DNA of 64,000 bases from Closterium sp. NIES-65 (GCA_948144175.1 CANXME010002061.1:186001-250000), one strand, 5' to 3'; positions 20,901 through 32,475 are shown, counted from the stretch's first letter. Made by a program: numbers and translations. The notes: generated by a model not told the origin, from the letters alone.

Positions 20901-22500
20901 GGACAAGGAAGAGCGGGGACGGGGGTAGGGACGGAGTGCGGTAGGGGAAGAGGCGGTAGTAGGGGACCGACTTGTCAAACGTGACATCCTGGGAGGACAG
21001 AACACGGCGAGAGGTGGGGTAGTGGAACTGCCACCCTGGCGCGTCATGGGGGAACCCCAGGAAGACGCAAGGAGCAGCACGAGGGGACAAGTCGCGGACA
21101 AACGCCCGAGATCCCCAGACCCGAAACGCCGACGCATCGCCAACCTTCCCCGTCCACAGCAGGGCTGGGGAGGTCTCCGGCCTGGAGACCCTGGGGTGGA
21201 GGTTGATCTGATGCGCCGCGTACCTGACCGCAAACGGCCACAGAAAATGGGGGGCAGCCGCATGCATCATGGACGTACGAGCGACGTCCATGACCATGCC
21301 AATGCGGCGCTCTGCAATCCCATTTTGCTGCGGAGAGTCCGGAAGCGTGAAGGTCTGACGGATGCCTCGTGCGCGACAGTACGCTCTCAGAAGGCCAGAG
21401 GAAAACTCTCCGTCTCTGTGTGAGTGCAGACGCAGAACAGGAAAGTCCGAGCCAAAGCTCTGCCTGAGCTGGAGACGAGCTGCGCGGATCCAGTCGATCA
21501 GCACCTCAGTGACATCACCCTTGCTGCGCAAGGGGAAGACTGCAGTGTGACACGAGTAGTCGTCAACAACAAGCAGGAAGTAGCGATCGTGACCCTGTCC
21601 ACGGACGCTTGCTGGGCCCCACATGTCCATGTGAAGTGTCTGCAACGGGGCCTCTGTCGGAGGAAACTGGGAGGAGTGAGGGGCAGCCCTCTGGTGCCCC
21701 TCGACACAGGGGACACAGGAAGGGACAGGCCCCTGAGGAAGGGGAAGGAGGGACCTGGGGAGACCAGAAACAAGAAGACGAGAGGCCATGCCTCTGAGCC
21801 GAAGCAGAGAGGGGTGACCAAGGCGGTGGTGCCAGAGGAGAGTCTCGTGAGAGAGGAGACGACACGAACAGGGGGCAGACTCAGGACCAGACCTGGACGT
21901 TGCAGCAAACACCTGACCTAACGTAGATACCCTACCAGACTCAGCAACTGGAGGAGACGTAGTGGTCAGTGTGTACAGGCTCGACCCTGGCTGACGTGTA
22001 AACGTAGCCAGGTGTCGGCCTGTGCGAGCCTCTGTACAGTGCGTCACTCGCTGACGCGCAGGAGTGAACTGGTGGACTCCCCCATCCTGTAGGTCAGCAC
22101 CACTCACCAAGTTCGTAGAGAACGAGGGGAGGTAGAGACCAGACAGGGTACTAGAGGGAGCCGCCGGACACGGGAGGACAGTGGAGAAGTGTGCAAGGAC
22201 AGGACCCCGAGAGGGGTCTGCCAGAGAGACTGCAACTGGCCGACCAAGCGGCGTGAGTGTGGTGCGGTCTCGAAAGAAGGAGCGAGAAGCCCCCGAGTCA
22301 AGGGTGAAGGTGAGGGAGGCCGAAGCCGACGCAGTACCTGATAGAGCAGACTAACCAGCACCTGAGGAAGCAGACGCACTAGCACCTAGAGCAGCAGCCT
22401 CGCTAGCACCAAGAGCAGCAGCCTCACCAGTACCTAGAGCAGCAGTCTCAATGTCCGGGTCGGGCGGAAAACACCGGTATTAGTCACTCTCATCACTAGT
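17996..22500 (-). pseudogene. pol: copia-J protease-integrase-RT-RNase H
   Basis: From 22500 leftwards: TAA near 22482, TAG at about 22352 (GAG in relatives), FTLDSGASRSFFRD, then a long open frame (22110-18283) with HHRLGHPSLLRLRG, HMDMWGPA, LHSHRDGEFSS, SPQQNGIAERRIG, the AEPGGA spacer (about 20580-20790), [13 protein letters not shown] and RT. Two catalytic signatures are altered: LHSDRGGEF became LHSHRDGEF in integrase, losing the second Asp, and the RT box reads YVNDLVFA instead of YVDD. The frame is also lost between CTDLGE and PLPTRHS and again near 18365. The end is LLTS at 17996. It could not act as a polymerase. Confidence 0.88.
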
Positions 22501-22501
22501 G

Positions 22502-23865
22502 GTCACAGCATACATTGCAGCAAGGATAGCATCAATGTCAAGATCAAAGATAGCAACCCCCGCCATAAACAACTCGCCCCAGCGAGGGATCTCAGTAGCG
22601 TCAGGAAACTGGTGACGCCAAGCGTCCGTCAGGCGGCCAAAGCAGCGCTGGGTGGAGTGCAGACCCCCACACTGCTCACCCGAGCGGTCGCCGGTGCGGA
22701 GGACGTAGGTACAGGGGCCAGCACCTCCACCCTGCTGACGAGCCGTGTACCACTCACAAAGCTGCTGGGGGGAGAGGGTCTCACAAGTGCGCTGCTGCTG
22801 CTGCTGCTGCTGGCGCTGACCACTACCGGTGCCGACCCTCTACGTAGCACCACCACGACCAGCTCCACCTCCGCCGCCGCTACCTCCACCCCCGCCTCCG
22901 CCTCCGCCACTGCTACCTCCACCACCGCCTCCACCTCCGCCACCTCCACTCGCACTGCTGCCTCCTCCGCCTCCACCACCGCCACTAGCACCCCCACCCC
23001 CGCCACCACCCCCACCACCACCCCCACTCCCTCCGCCGCCTCCACCGCTGCCTCCACCGCCCCCGCCAGTGCCCCTGCCCCCCTTGCCCTTGCCTGAGCG
23101 GCGTCTCCCGCTAGGGGCAGACACCGCTCCGACCGACTAAAGACCAACTAGGTCGGCCGCAGCAGCAGAGGCAACAGAGGGCAAGAGGGGCAAGGGGGAG
23201 CACCCCTCAAAGACAGGGGTACGGGGGTCACCACGAGAGGCTCCTACAGCGACTATGCTCTTCTCTGCTGCTAGGAGGCGCTCCTCGAGGAGCTCAACGG
23301 TGAGAGTGGTGGGGAAGATAGAGAGGAAGTGGTCCCTGACTGGGCGAAGTGTGTCAGGGAGCCGAGTGACTATGTAGTAGAGGGTGATAAACATAGGGGG
23401 GGGGTTCTTGGCGCAGAACTCAGCGGGAAGGGCAGCTCGGTAACGAGCGTCACTAGTGCGAAGGTGCGTGATGAGGTCAGCGACAGTAGGAAAGGCAGCG
23501 AGGTCAGGAAAGAGGTATGGCAGGATGAGGCGGCTAAGGGCAGCAGTGGCAGGGGAGGAGTAGCGCCCAACTACAGCGTCGTACAAGGTCTTAGCGGTCT
23601 TGTACTGACTAAAGTGCACGCGCTCATCGGTCGGCAAGTGGCGGCGCACAGCAAGGCGAGCAGCAGCATTGCGTGTGGCCCACTGTGAGCGAACAGTGGC
23701 GTCAACATCAACAGGCGGGGCAGGGGAGGAGCCAGAGGTAAGGTCAAACAGAGAAAGGCCGTCTGCCCTGTCGCACTGGAGGAAAAGCTGTAAATCATCT
23801 ACCCAGATCTCAAAGTCAACAGCACGACCCTCAGCGTCAAAGGTGAGAACACTAGGGGTGACCAT
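22502..23865 (-). pseudogene. gag: copia-J gag
   Basis: Start codon ATG at 23865 (MVTPSVLTFDAEGRAVDFE). The helical Gag domain is intact (LPTDERVHFSQYKTAKTL, NPPPMFITLYYIV, RLLAAEKSIVAVGASRGDP) down to DLVGL, where TAG 23137-23139 replaces a Glu. Downstream in the same frame come GKGKGGRG, a poly-Gly tract (about 22860-23060), a second TAG after RGGAT (about 22840), SPQQLCEWYTARQ and the C-x13-C-x3-H-x4-C box near 22640-22720. A GTAAG donor-like site lies about 50 bp before the ATG. Confidence 0.87.
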
Positions 23866-23889
23866 GACAACAGTGGAACAGCTGGGCAG

Positions 23890-24780
23890 AGTCGCTGCTC
23901 TTACCAGGCAGGTGGGATGGCTCGAAGCAGGGCAGCTCGGCTGCTGGGCGGCTCGGCAGCTCGACGGCTCGGCTGCTCAGCGGCTCGGCGGCTCGGCTGC
24001 TAGGCGGCTTGGCGGCTCGGCTGCTGGGCGGCTCGGCTGCTGGGCGGCTCGGCGGCTCGGCTGCTGGGCAGCTCGACTGCTCAGCGGCTCGGCTGCTGGG
24101 CGGCTGGGCGGCTCGGCTGCTGAGCGGCTGTGCCGCTAAGGAAGGCGGGGCCGCGAAGGACGGCGGGGCCGCTGATGTGAGCGGCGACGGAGCCGCAGAG
24201 GAGGCGGCGGGAGGGCCGCTGAAGGGGCGGCGTCGAGGCCGCTGCAGGGATGGCAGCGAGGCCGCTGAAGAAGGCGGCGTCGGGCCGTAAGGGGAGGGCG
24301 GCGACGGGGCCGCTGAAAGAGGCGGCGCGGCCGCTGGAAGGGCGGCGACAGGGCCGCTACAATGGCGGCGATGGGGCTGCTGAAGGAGGCGGCGGGGCCG
24401 CTGAAAGGGCGGCGAAGGGGCCGCTGAAGGAGGCGGCGGGGCCGCTGTAAGGGCGGCGACGGGGCCGCGTCAGGGGCGGCGACAGGGCCGTTGTAAGGGC
24501 GGCGACAGGGCCGCTGCAAGGGCAGCGACGGGGCCGCTGTAAGGGCGGCGACGGGGCCGCAGGTCAAAAGGCGGCGACGGGCTACAGGGGGAGGGCGGCG
24601 ACGGGCCGCTGAGGGCGGTACGACGGGGCCGCGAAAGGGGGCGGCATGACGGGGCTGCGAAAGGGCGGCGCGACGCGGCCGCGAAGGGCGACGCGACGGG
24701 ACCGTTAAGGGGTGCGACGGGCCGCTAAGGGCGACGCGACGGGGCCGCTAGGGAAGGCACGACCCTAAGCGCGCTTCGGG
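23890..24780 (-). repeat. copia-J leader: GC-rich tandem repeats
   Basis: Two repeat fields: 23925-24130 with a CGGCTCGGCTGCTGGG unit, and 24150-24760 with GGCGGCGACGGGGCCGCTGAAG-like units. No gene seen. Confidence 0.85.
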
Positions 24781-24834
24781 CAGGGGCGGGACGCGCCCCG
24801 GGCAGGAAAAAAAAGTCGGTGGGCCCTAGGAACA

Positions 24835-24863
24835 GTTCCCACTAGGGAACCTGCTCGATACCA
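24835..24863 (-). promoter_or_regulatory. copia-J PBS and adjacent hairpin
   Basis: Minus strand TGGTATCGAGCAGG (from 24863) abuts the LTR. The hairpin GTTCCC-TAGT-GGGAAC follows at 24850-24835, then GGGCCCAC and a T-tract. Confidence 0.82.
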
Positions 24864-24994
24864 TGTTGAAAAGAGAACGAGAATGATTGAACTATGAAAC
24901 AGTTGGGTACAAGTACTAACCCTAATTGGGTTGTGCCCCTCATGGGCTACCCCACTACAGCCTACACAAATGTATAAGCTATAATGTTCTGACA
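24864..24994 (-). repeat. 5' LTR of copia-J
   Basis: 131 bp; minus strand TGTCAGAACATTATAGC..CTTTTCAACA. It directly abuts 25 bp of a plus-strand copia LTR without a visible target duplication. Confidence 0.88.
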
Positions 24995-25019
24995 TTTCAT
25001 TCTCGTTCACTTCTTCTCA

Positions 25020-25047
25020 TGGTATCGAGCAGGTTCCCCTGTGGGAC
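25020..25047 (+). promoter_or_regulatory. copia-C PBS and adjacent hairpin
   Basis: TGGTATCGAGCAGG abuts the LTR remnant. AGGTTCCC-CTGT-GGGACCT can pair with one bulged T, so this copy of the hairpin is slightly imperfect. GGGCCCACC and a 15-base T-tract (near 25080) follow. Confidence 0.78.
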
Positions 25048-25099
25048 CTGTGCTTAGGGCCCACCACCTCGAAACGTCTTTTTTTTTTTTTTTTCTGCC

Positions 25100-25930
25100 C
25101 TAGCCGCTAGCGCACCGCCCGCCCTCGAACGTGAGCGTTGCCCCTAGCGCCCTAGCGCCCGTCCGCTGCCTGCTCTAGCGCTAGCCGCCCGACGCGCCGC
25201 CCACAGCGCTGCCCGACGCGCTGCCCTAGCGCCGCCCTAGCGCCGCCCAACGCGCCGCCCTAGCGCAGCCCGTCGCGCCGCCCGTGCAGCCGCCCTAGCG
25301 CCGCCCGTCGCGCTGCCCAACGCGCCGCCCGTAGCGCTGCCCGCTGCCCGCCCTAACGCCGCCCGTCGCGCTGCCCAACGCGCCGCCCACTCGCCGTCCT
25401 AGCGCCGCCCGACGAGCAGCCCGTGCACCCGCCCGTGTGCCCGCCCGTGCACCCGCCCGTGTACCCGCCCGTGCACCTGCCCGTACACCTACCCGTGCGG
25501 CCGCCCGTGCACCCGCCCGTGCACCTACCCGTGCGGCCGCCAGTGCAGCCGCCTGTGAGCAGCCTACGAGCCGCCCCAGCAGCCCGTGCAGCAGCCCCAG
25601 TCGCCCGTGAGCCGCCTCGGCCGCCCGTCCAGCCGCCCGTGAGCCGCCCGCTCGCCGCCCCAGCCGCGCGTGCAGCTGTCCACGAGCCGCACCAGCCGCC
25701 CGTGTTGCCGCCTGTGAGCCGCCCGCGAGCCGCCTGCGAGCCGCCCGCGAGACGCCCACGTCGCCCGAGCCGCCCGAGCCGCCCACGCCGCCCGAGCCGC
25801 CCGAGCCGCCCGAGCCGCCCGAGCCGCCCGAGCCGCCCGAGCCGCTCGAGCCGCCCGAGCCGCCCGAACCGACCGAGCCGCCCGAGCCGCCCGAGCCGCC
25901 CGAGCCACCCGAGCCGCCCGAGGAGCCGAT
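25100..25930 (+). repeat. copia-C leader: GC-rich tandem repeats
   Basis: CCCTAGCGCCGCCC units (25100-25420) pass into GCCCGTGCACCCGCCCGTG units (25420-25560) and CCGCCCGAG units (25755-25925, 9 bp). Open frames here are by-products of repeats whose period is a multiple of 3. Confidence 0.87.
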
Positions 25931-26047
25931 CTTCTGCTCCTGTGGGGCTCCCACTGCTCCTGGGCCGGCGCAGCTGCTGTACTGCCGTGTTGCTGTGCCG
26001 CTGTGCTACCCGACTCTTCCTGCCCGGTGAGACTGTCAGCTGCTACA

Positions 26048-27410
26048 ATGGCCACCCCCAGTGTCCTGACTTTTGACGCTAAGGGTCGCGCCATTGACTT
26101 TGCAGTCTGGATTGAGGACATGCAGCTGTACTTACTGTGCGATGCGATCGATGAGGTTTCTCTCTTTGACTTTGTCTCTGGCGCTGTCCCTGCCCCTCCT
26201 GCTGATGCTGACCCCACTGTTCGCTCCAAGTGGGCCACACGCGATGCTGCTGCACGTCTTGCTGTGCGTCGCCACCTCCCTTCCTCCGAGCGTGCACACT
26301 TTAGTCAGTGCAAGACCGCTCAGGCCTTGTACGACGCTGTAGTTGCGCGCTACTCCTCCCCTTCCACTGCTACACTGAGCCGCCTCATGCTACCGTACCT
26401 CTTCCCTGACCTTGCTGCCTTTCCCACTGTCACTGACCTCTTTACCCACCTTCGCGCTAGTGACACTTGCTACCGAGATGCGCTTCCTGCTGCCTTCCTC
26501 TCTGAAAACCCCCCTCCCATGAACATCACCCTCTACTTTCTAGTCACCCGTCTCCCTGAGTCCCTTCGTGCTGTTAGGGACCATTTTCTCTCTGTCTGTG
26601 CCACCACCCTCACTGTCGACCTCCTCGAGAAGTCCCTGCTAGCGGCCGAGAAGAGCATAGTCGCTGTAGGGGCCTCTCGTGGTGACCCGCGCACCCCCAT
26701 CTTTGAGGGGTGTTCTCCTTCCCCCCTGTTACCCTCTTTCGCCTCTGCTGCTGCGGCCGACCTCGTTGGTTTAGAGTCAGTCGGTGCGGCGTCTGCCCCC
26801 AGCGGTAGGCGCCGCTCTGGCAGGAGCAAGGGGGGCAAGGGAGCGGGTGGAGCTAGCGGGGGCGGTGGCGGAGGAGGTGGGGGCGGCGGGGGGAGTGGGG
26901 GTGGCGGTGGGGGTGGAGCCGGGAGTGCAGGTACTGGTGGCGGCAGTGGAGGCGGAGGTGGCAGCAGAGGTGGTGGCGGGGTGGCAGTGGGAGCGGCGGG
27001 GGCGAGGGTAGCGGTGGCGGCGGTGGCGGCGGAGGCGGAGGTGGCGGTGGTGGAGGTGGTCGGAGTGGCTTGTCCCAGTGGGGCAACACTGGGGCGGGTC
27101 CGCGCCAGCAGCAGCAGCAGCAGCGCTCTCGCGACGTCCCCGCCCCTCAGCAGCTCCGTGAGTGGTACTCGCAGCGTCAGCGTGGTGGGGCGTTCGGTCC
27201 CTGCACCCACGTCCTTCGCACCGGCGACCGCGCGGGTGAGCAGTGTGGGGGCACCCACACCGCTCGTCGCTGCTTTGCCCGCTTCACCGACGCTTGGCGC
27301 CAGCAGTTTCCGGAGGCCTCTGAGATCCCCCGCTGGGAAGAGCTGTCTAGGGCTGGTGTAGCTGTTTTTGATCTTGACTTTGATGCTATCCTTGCTGCCA
27401 TGTATGATGG
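26048..27410 (+). pseudogene. gag: copia-C gag
   Basis: ATG 26048 (MATPSVLTFDAKGRAIDFA). Gag helical domain with LPSSERAHFSQCKTAQAL, NPPPMNITLYFLV and LLAAEKSIVAVGASRGDP; then GGKGAGGASGG and the poly-Gly tract (26850-27060). A frame change inside the Gly tract (about 26985) leads to the frame with QQQQQQRSRDVPAPQQLREWYSQR and the box C-x13-C-x3-H-x4-C (CTHVLRTG..CGGTHTARRC). Relatives read LAAMYAVTISDEGDCYRCF; this copy has AMYDGDCYRCF, a short in-frame loss at about 27405. Confidence 0.88.
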
Positions 27411-28506
27411 TGACTGTTACCGGTGTTTCCCGCCCGACCCGGGCATTAGTACTGCTGCGTCAGGTGCCACTGAGGCTGCTGCTCTAGGTGCCAGTGCGTA
27501 TGTGCTCTCAGGTACTGGTGAGTCTGCCCTCTCAGGTACTGTGTCGGCTTCTGCCTCTCACACCTTCACCCTTGACTCTGGGGCGTCTCGCTCCTTCTTT
27601 CGGGACCGCACCACTCTCACGCCGCTTAGTCGGCCTGTTGCGGTGTCCCTGGCTGACCCCTCTGGGGGTCCTGTCCTGTCTCGTTTCTCCACAGTCCTCC
27701 CGTGTCCGGCGGCTCCCTCTGGCACCCTGACTGATCTTTACCTCCCCTCGTTCTCTACGAACCTGGTGAGTGGTGCTGACCTACAGGATGTGGGTGTCCA
27801 CCAGTTCACTCCTGCTCGTCAGCGGGTGACACACTGCACAGAGGCTAGCACAGGTCTCCACCTGGCTACGTTTACACGTCAGCCAGGGTCGAGCCTGTAC
27901 ACACTGACCACTGCTTCTCCTCCCAGTGCTGAGTCTGGTAGAGTCCCTTCGTCTAGTCAGGTGTTTGCTGCAGCGTCCAGGTCTGGTCCTGAGTCTGCCC
28001 CCTGTTCGTGTCGCCGTCTGTCTCACAAGACTCTCCTCTGGCACCACCGCCTTGGCCACCCCTCTCTGCTTCGGCTCAGAGGCATGGCCTCCCGTCTTCT
28101 TGTGTCTGGTCTCCCCCGGTCCCTCCCTCCCCTTCCTCAGGGCCCTGGCCCTGCCTGTGTCCCCTGTGTCGAGGGGCGCCTGCGTGCTGCCCCTCACTCC
28201 TCCCAGTTTCCTCCGACAGAGGCTCCGTTGCAGACACTTCACATGGACGTGTGGGGCCCTGCCCGCGTCCGTGGACTCGGTCACGAGCCCTACTTCCTGT
28301 TGGTGGTTGACGACTACCCGCGTTACACCACAGTCTTCCCCTTGCGCAGCAAGGGTGATGTCACTGAGGTGCTGATCGACTGGATCAGCGCAGCTCGTCT
28401 CCAGCTCTGGCAGAGCTTTGGCTCGGATTTTCTTGTGTTGCGTCTGCACTCGGACAGAGGCGGAGAGTTCTCCTCTGGCCTTCTGCGTGCCTTCTGTCGT
28501 ACGTGA
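27411..28506 (+). pseudogene. pol: copia-C protease and integrase N-terminal half
   Basis: The frame continues from gag: FTLDSGASRSFFRD (protease), LPSFSTNLVSGADLQ, LLWHHRLGHPSLLRLRG with CVPCVEG (zinc module), HMDVWGPARVRG and LRLHSDRGGEFSSG. It ends at TGA 28504-28506 (CGA in relatives; a CpG transition). The first two acidic integrase residues are present. Confidence 0.9.
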
Positions 28507-29763
28507 GGCATCCGCCAGACCTTCACGCTTCCGGACTCACCGCAGCAAAATGGGATTGCAGAGCGCCGCATTGGCATGGTCATGGACGTCGCTCGTACGT
28601 CTATGATGCATGCGGCTGCCCCCCATTTTCTGTGGCCGTTTGCGGTCAGGTACGCGGCGCGTTAGATCAACCTCCACCCCAGGGTCTCCAGGCCGGAGAC
28701 CTCCCCAGCCCTGCTGTGGACGGGGAAGGTTGGCGATGCGTCGGCGTTCCGGGTCTGGGGATCTCGGGCGTTTGTCCGCGACTTGTCTGCGGACAAGCTG
28801 TCCCCTCGCGCTGCTCCCTGCGTCTTCCTGGGGTTCCCCCCCGACGCCCCTGGGTGGCAGTTCTACCACCCCACCTCTCGACGTGTTCTGTCCTCCCAGG
28901 ACGTCACGTTCGACGAGTCGGTACCCTACAACCGCCTCTTCCCCTACCGCACTCCGTCCCTCCCCCCGCCCCCGCTCTTCTTGGTACCAGGTCCACCCCC
29001 GGTAGACCCCCTCCCCCCTCAGGGTCCTGCCCCTTCAGGTGTGTCCCAGGTAGACGCGGTCGAGCCTGTCGAGGTAACTGGTGACTCTGGTGCTGCTGCG
29101 GGAGCTGAGCCTCGGGGTGCTGAGCCTGGGGGTGCGGAGTCTTGGGGTGCTGAGCCTGGAGGTGCTGAGCCTGGGGGTGCTCAGCCTGGGGGTGCTGAGC
29201 CTGGGGGTCCTGAGCCTGGGGGTGCTGAGCCTGGGGGTGCTCAGTCTGGGATTGCTGAGCCTGGGGGTGCTGAGCCTGGGGGTGCTGAGACTGGGGGTGC
29301 TCCGCTTGGAGGTGCTTTGCCTGAGGGTGCTGAGCCTGGAGGTTCTTTGCCTAGTGGTTCTCCGCCTGGAGGTGCTTCGTTTCGCCGAGAGCCACTCTCC
29401 CCACAGGAGCTGCGTGAGTGGTTTGCCCGGCGTTGGAGGCGTGCTGCTGGTGCGGGAGGTTTTTCGGCTGCAGAGGGTGCTGCTGCCGCGCGTCCTGGAG
29501 GTGCTCGTGCTGTGGGTGCTGGAGCTGCTGGGCCTGAGGGTTCTCCTGGAGCTGGTGCTGCTGAGGGTGTTGGCGCTGGAGGTGCTGATGGAGGTGCTGC
29601 TGGAGCGGGTACTTCTGCTGGAGGTACAGGTGCTGTCCCTGCTGTTTCTGGCGTCGCCACGCGGCCCCGACCGTACTTCGTTCCGCTCCTGCAGCAGGTT
29701 CTTGGTCTTACACCTTCTCTTGGTCCTCCTCCGCCTTCCTTCGAGGGTCCACAGCCTGTCTAG
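28507..29763 (+). pseudogene. pol: copia-C integrase C-terminal half and spacer
   Basis: Same frame after the TGA: SPQQNGIAERRIGMVMD with the third acidic residue, then TAG 28663-28665 (CAG in relatives), [35 protein letters not shown], and a long EPGGA spacer (29110-29350, unit GAGCCTGGGGGTGCT), [15 protein letters not shown] and GVATRPRPYFVPLLQQVLG. It closes with TAG 29761-29763 (CAG in copia-E). Confidence 0.88.
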
Positions 29764-31901
29764 TCCCAGTCACAGCTACAGCCTGCCTCCCCTTTGCCTG
29801 CTCCTTCTCCCTACGCTGGTCCGACTGGAGGTCTTACTGAGCGTCGTGAGCCTGCGTCTCGTCCTGCGTCGCCTGTTCGTCCTGCACGCACTAGTGGTCG
29901 CGGTTCGCGTCAGCGTCCTCCTCCTGTCCCTGGCACGCACCGGATGTCTCTGCGTCCGTCCACTGCTCCTCTGCGTGCCCCTTTGCCTTCTCCTCCTGAG
30001 TCCTCTCTTCCTGCTCTTGCCGACCCGGAGTCGGACTCTCTTCGTGCTGCCAGTCCCACTGTCACGCGTCTCCTTGCGACTGCTGTCACTGACCCTTCCT
30101 TCGAGTCTTCTGCTGCGTCTGCCCTTGTCACTGAGCTTGTCGACTTTGCTGCGCGCTGTCGTCTGGACTACGTTGCTATTCTTGTCGCTGAATCTGAGTC
30201 TGATTGTCCTCCGTCCGTCGGGGGTGAGTGTGCCCTAGGCACGGACGTCCTTGAGGAGAGGCAGGAGGAGTTCCAGTGTCTGGCCTCCGCTTCACCTCAT
30301 CTCGCGTCTGTACTGCTCGCCCCTGAGGGAGACCCGGATGCACTAGACATCCCGACTCCGCGCTCTTACGCGGAGGCGATAGAGGGTCCCTACTCCTCTC
30401 AGTGGCAGGCAGCTATGGATGCAGAGATGGCTTCCTGGAAGTCCACAGGCACCTACGTTGACGCTGTTCCCCCTCCTGGGGCGAACATAGTCAGTGGCAT
30501 GTGGATCTTCAGGGTGAAGCGGCCGCCGGGTTCTCCGCCTGTCTTCAAGGCGCGTTACGTGGCTCGTGGCTTCAGTCAGCGACAGAGAGTTGACTACTTT
30601 CAGACCTTCGGGTACTGGTGCACGTTGCTGCTCACCGTGACTAGGAGCTGCACTCTCTCGACTTCAGCACTGCTTTCTTGCAGGGCAGCCTGCACGAGGA
30701 GATCTGGCTGCGTCGCCCACCTGGCTTCTCTGGGTCTTTCCCTCCTGGTACCCAGTGGAGTCTCTGGCGTCCAGTTTACGGTCTCCGCCAGGCGCCACAT
30801 GAGTGGCACGACACACTGAGGACTACGCTTGCGGCACTTGGGTTTGCTCCTTCTACTACCGACCCGTCGCTGTTTCTGCGCACCGACACCTCTCTACCGC
30901 CGTTCTACATCCTCGTGTACGTCGACGACTTGGTCTTTGCCACAGCTGACACTGCTCGACTCGCCTACGTGAAGTCCGAGCTGCAGAAGAGACACACGTG
31001 CACTGACCTGGGTGAACTGCGCAGCTACCTTGGCTTGGAGATCACCAGGGACAGAGCACGCCGCACCATTACCCTGACTCAGTCACACATGGTGCAGCAG
31101 GTCCTTCAGCGCTTCGGCTTCACGTACTCCTCGCCTCAGGCCACTCCTCTGCCTACTCGCCACTCGCTCTCAGCTCTGCCTTCGGATGAGTCCGTAGAGT
31201 CGAGTGGCCCGTATCCAGAGCTTGTCGGCTGCCTCATGTACCTGATGACCTGCACACGACCTGACCTTGCATACCCTCTTAGCATTCTTGCACGCTATGT
31301 TGCTCCTGGGAGACACCGACCAGAGCACATGGCTGCAGCGAAGAGGGTGTTGCGCTACTTGTGCAGTACGTCGGGCATGGGGCTAGTGCTTGGAGGGCGC
31401 AGTCCAGTGGTCCTCACTGGGCACGCGGACGCTTCTTGGGCTGACGCCCAGGCTACGCAGCGGTCGTCACAGGGTTACACCTTCGGCCTTGGTTCCGGCT
31501 CTGTTTCGTGGCGGGCTACTCGCTCGTCTTCTGTTCTCGGCTCCAGTTGTGAGGCTGAGATCTACGCCGGGGCTATGGCTGCACAGGAGCTTTGCTGGCT
31601 CACCTACCTGCTGACCGACCTTGGAGAGCCGCCTCGTTCTCCTCCAGTGCTGTACGTAGACAACAAGGCCATGCTGGCCTTGTGTCGAGAGCAGCGACTG
31701 GAGCACAGGACAAAGCACATTGCTCTCCGCTACTTTCTTGCTCGTGAGCTACAGCAGCGTGGACAGTTGCGACTTGCGTACGTGGCCTCTGAGGCCAACA
31801 CTGCTGATGTCTTCACCAAGGCACTTGCGCCTTGTGATCATCAGCGTTGCTGCACGCAGCTAGGTCTTGTGCCTGTCTTGCCTCACTTGCTCACTTCTTG
31901 A
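29764..31901 (+). pseudogene. pol: copia-C reverse transcriptase and RNase H
   Basis: Pol N-terminal blocks SYAEAIEGPYSSQWQAAM, VSGMWIFRVKRPPG and FKARYVARGFSQRQ; then a 28-bp deletion at about 30610 between CTTC repeats removes SPTPKMTTL and shifts the frame, and a TAG follows at about 30643. From 30678 the frame is open: LHEEIWLRRPPGF, YVDDLVFATAD, HADASWADAQ, CEAEIYAG, YVDNKAM, ending LLTS at 31901. RT box C and RNase H are therefore intact, but the RT core is damaged by the deletion. Confidence 0.9.
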
Positions 31902-32113
31902 CCTTGCTTGTACCTTGACCTATATATACTATTGCTCTTGCTTGCTTGACTCTTGTATATCTCTATATATGATCTTGCATGTGAACTCGCCTTGTGGCCC
32001 TTGAACTTGTGCTCGGAATGTGTGGTGACTTTGTGATCCACCCTGAGCTTTGCTTTGCTTTGCTTGAGTGGTCTTATGACCCCTTGTTCTCCCCCACTTT
32101 GCCTATGGGGGTG

Positions 32114-32245
32114 TGTCAGAACATTATAGCTTACTTATTTGTGTAGGCTATAGTGGGGTATCCCATAGGGGGTACAACCCAATTAGGGTTTCATATTTGT
32201 ACTCACTTCATTCATAGTTCATTCATTCTCGTTCACTTCTTCTCA
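32114..32245 (+). repeat. 3' LTR of copia-C
   Basis: 132 bp, TGTCAGAACATTATAGC..CTTCTTCTCA, with the polypurine tract CTATGGGGGTG directly upstream. Confidence 0.92.
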
Positions 32246-32475
32246 ATAGCACCGAGCTAGGTTACGTGCACGGAATTCCGGCCTTTCGGTTTCCACCGAA
32301 TTGCCTCCTACCGAATTCGGTAAGGGTCTGTTCGGGACGCTTCGCAACCCGCGGAACCTTCGCGTAACACCTGGTTACGGGGCCTTGTGTCGAGCCTATA
32401 TATAGCCTCGTGTTGTACCTAGGTGATCATTTCAATTCACATTTTCTTTTCTGAGCTCGATCCTAGATCCTCACA
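32246..32475. other. Unassigned 230-bp segment with promoter-like features
   Basis: It belongs to no element I recognise. It starts ATAGCACCGAGCTAGGTT, faintly like a PBS. It has two palindromes around GAATTC (CGGAATTCCG 32271-32280; ACCGAATTCGGT 32310-32321), a TATATATA box at 32397-32404, and then an AT-rich stretch to the copia-G edge. It could be part of an LTR or promoter of another repeat. Confidence 0.5.

Larger units (their letters stand above)
17645..24994 (-). mobile_element. copia-J, Ty1/copia element in minus orientation
   Basis: LTR-like ends at 17645-17777 and 24864-24994 frame a full set of gag-pol regions read leftwards. The LTRs differ at many positions and no matching 5-bp duplication is visible. 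The left flank is helicase relic and the right flank is the last 25 bp of the copia-C LTR. Either the element is old or its ends come from two insertions joined by recombination. Confidence 0.88.
24995..32245 (+). mobile_element. copia-C, Ty1/copia element with 5' LTR truncated
   Basis: Only the last 25 bp of the 5' LTR remain (24995-25019); they match the end of its own 3' LTR (32114-32245), apart from the first base or two at the cut. PBS, repeat leader, gag-pol and 3' LTR follow. The missing 107 bp of LTR are not on the far side of copia-J, so simple insertion of J into this LTR does not explain the junction. Confidence 0.92.

Noticed and set aside
25295-25954. Gly/Ser repeat protein (GGSGGSGGSG) on the minus strand
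   Set aside because: It is the complement of the 9-bp CCGCCCGAG array in the copia-C leader.
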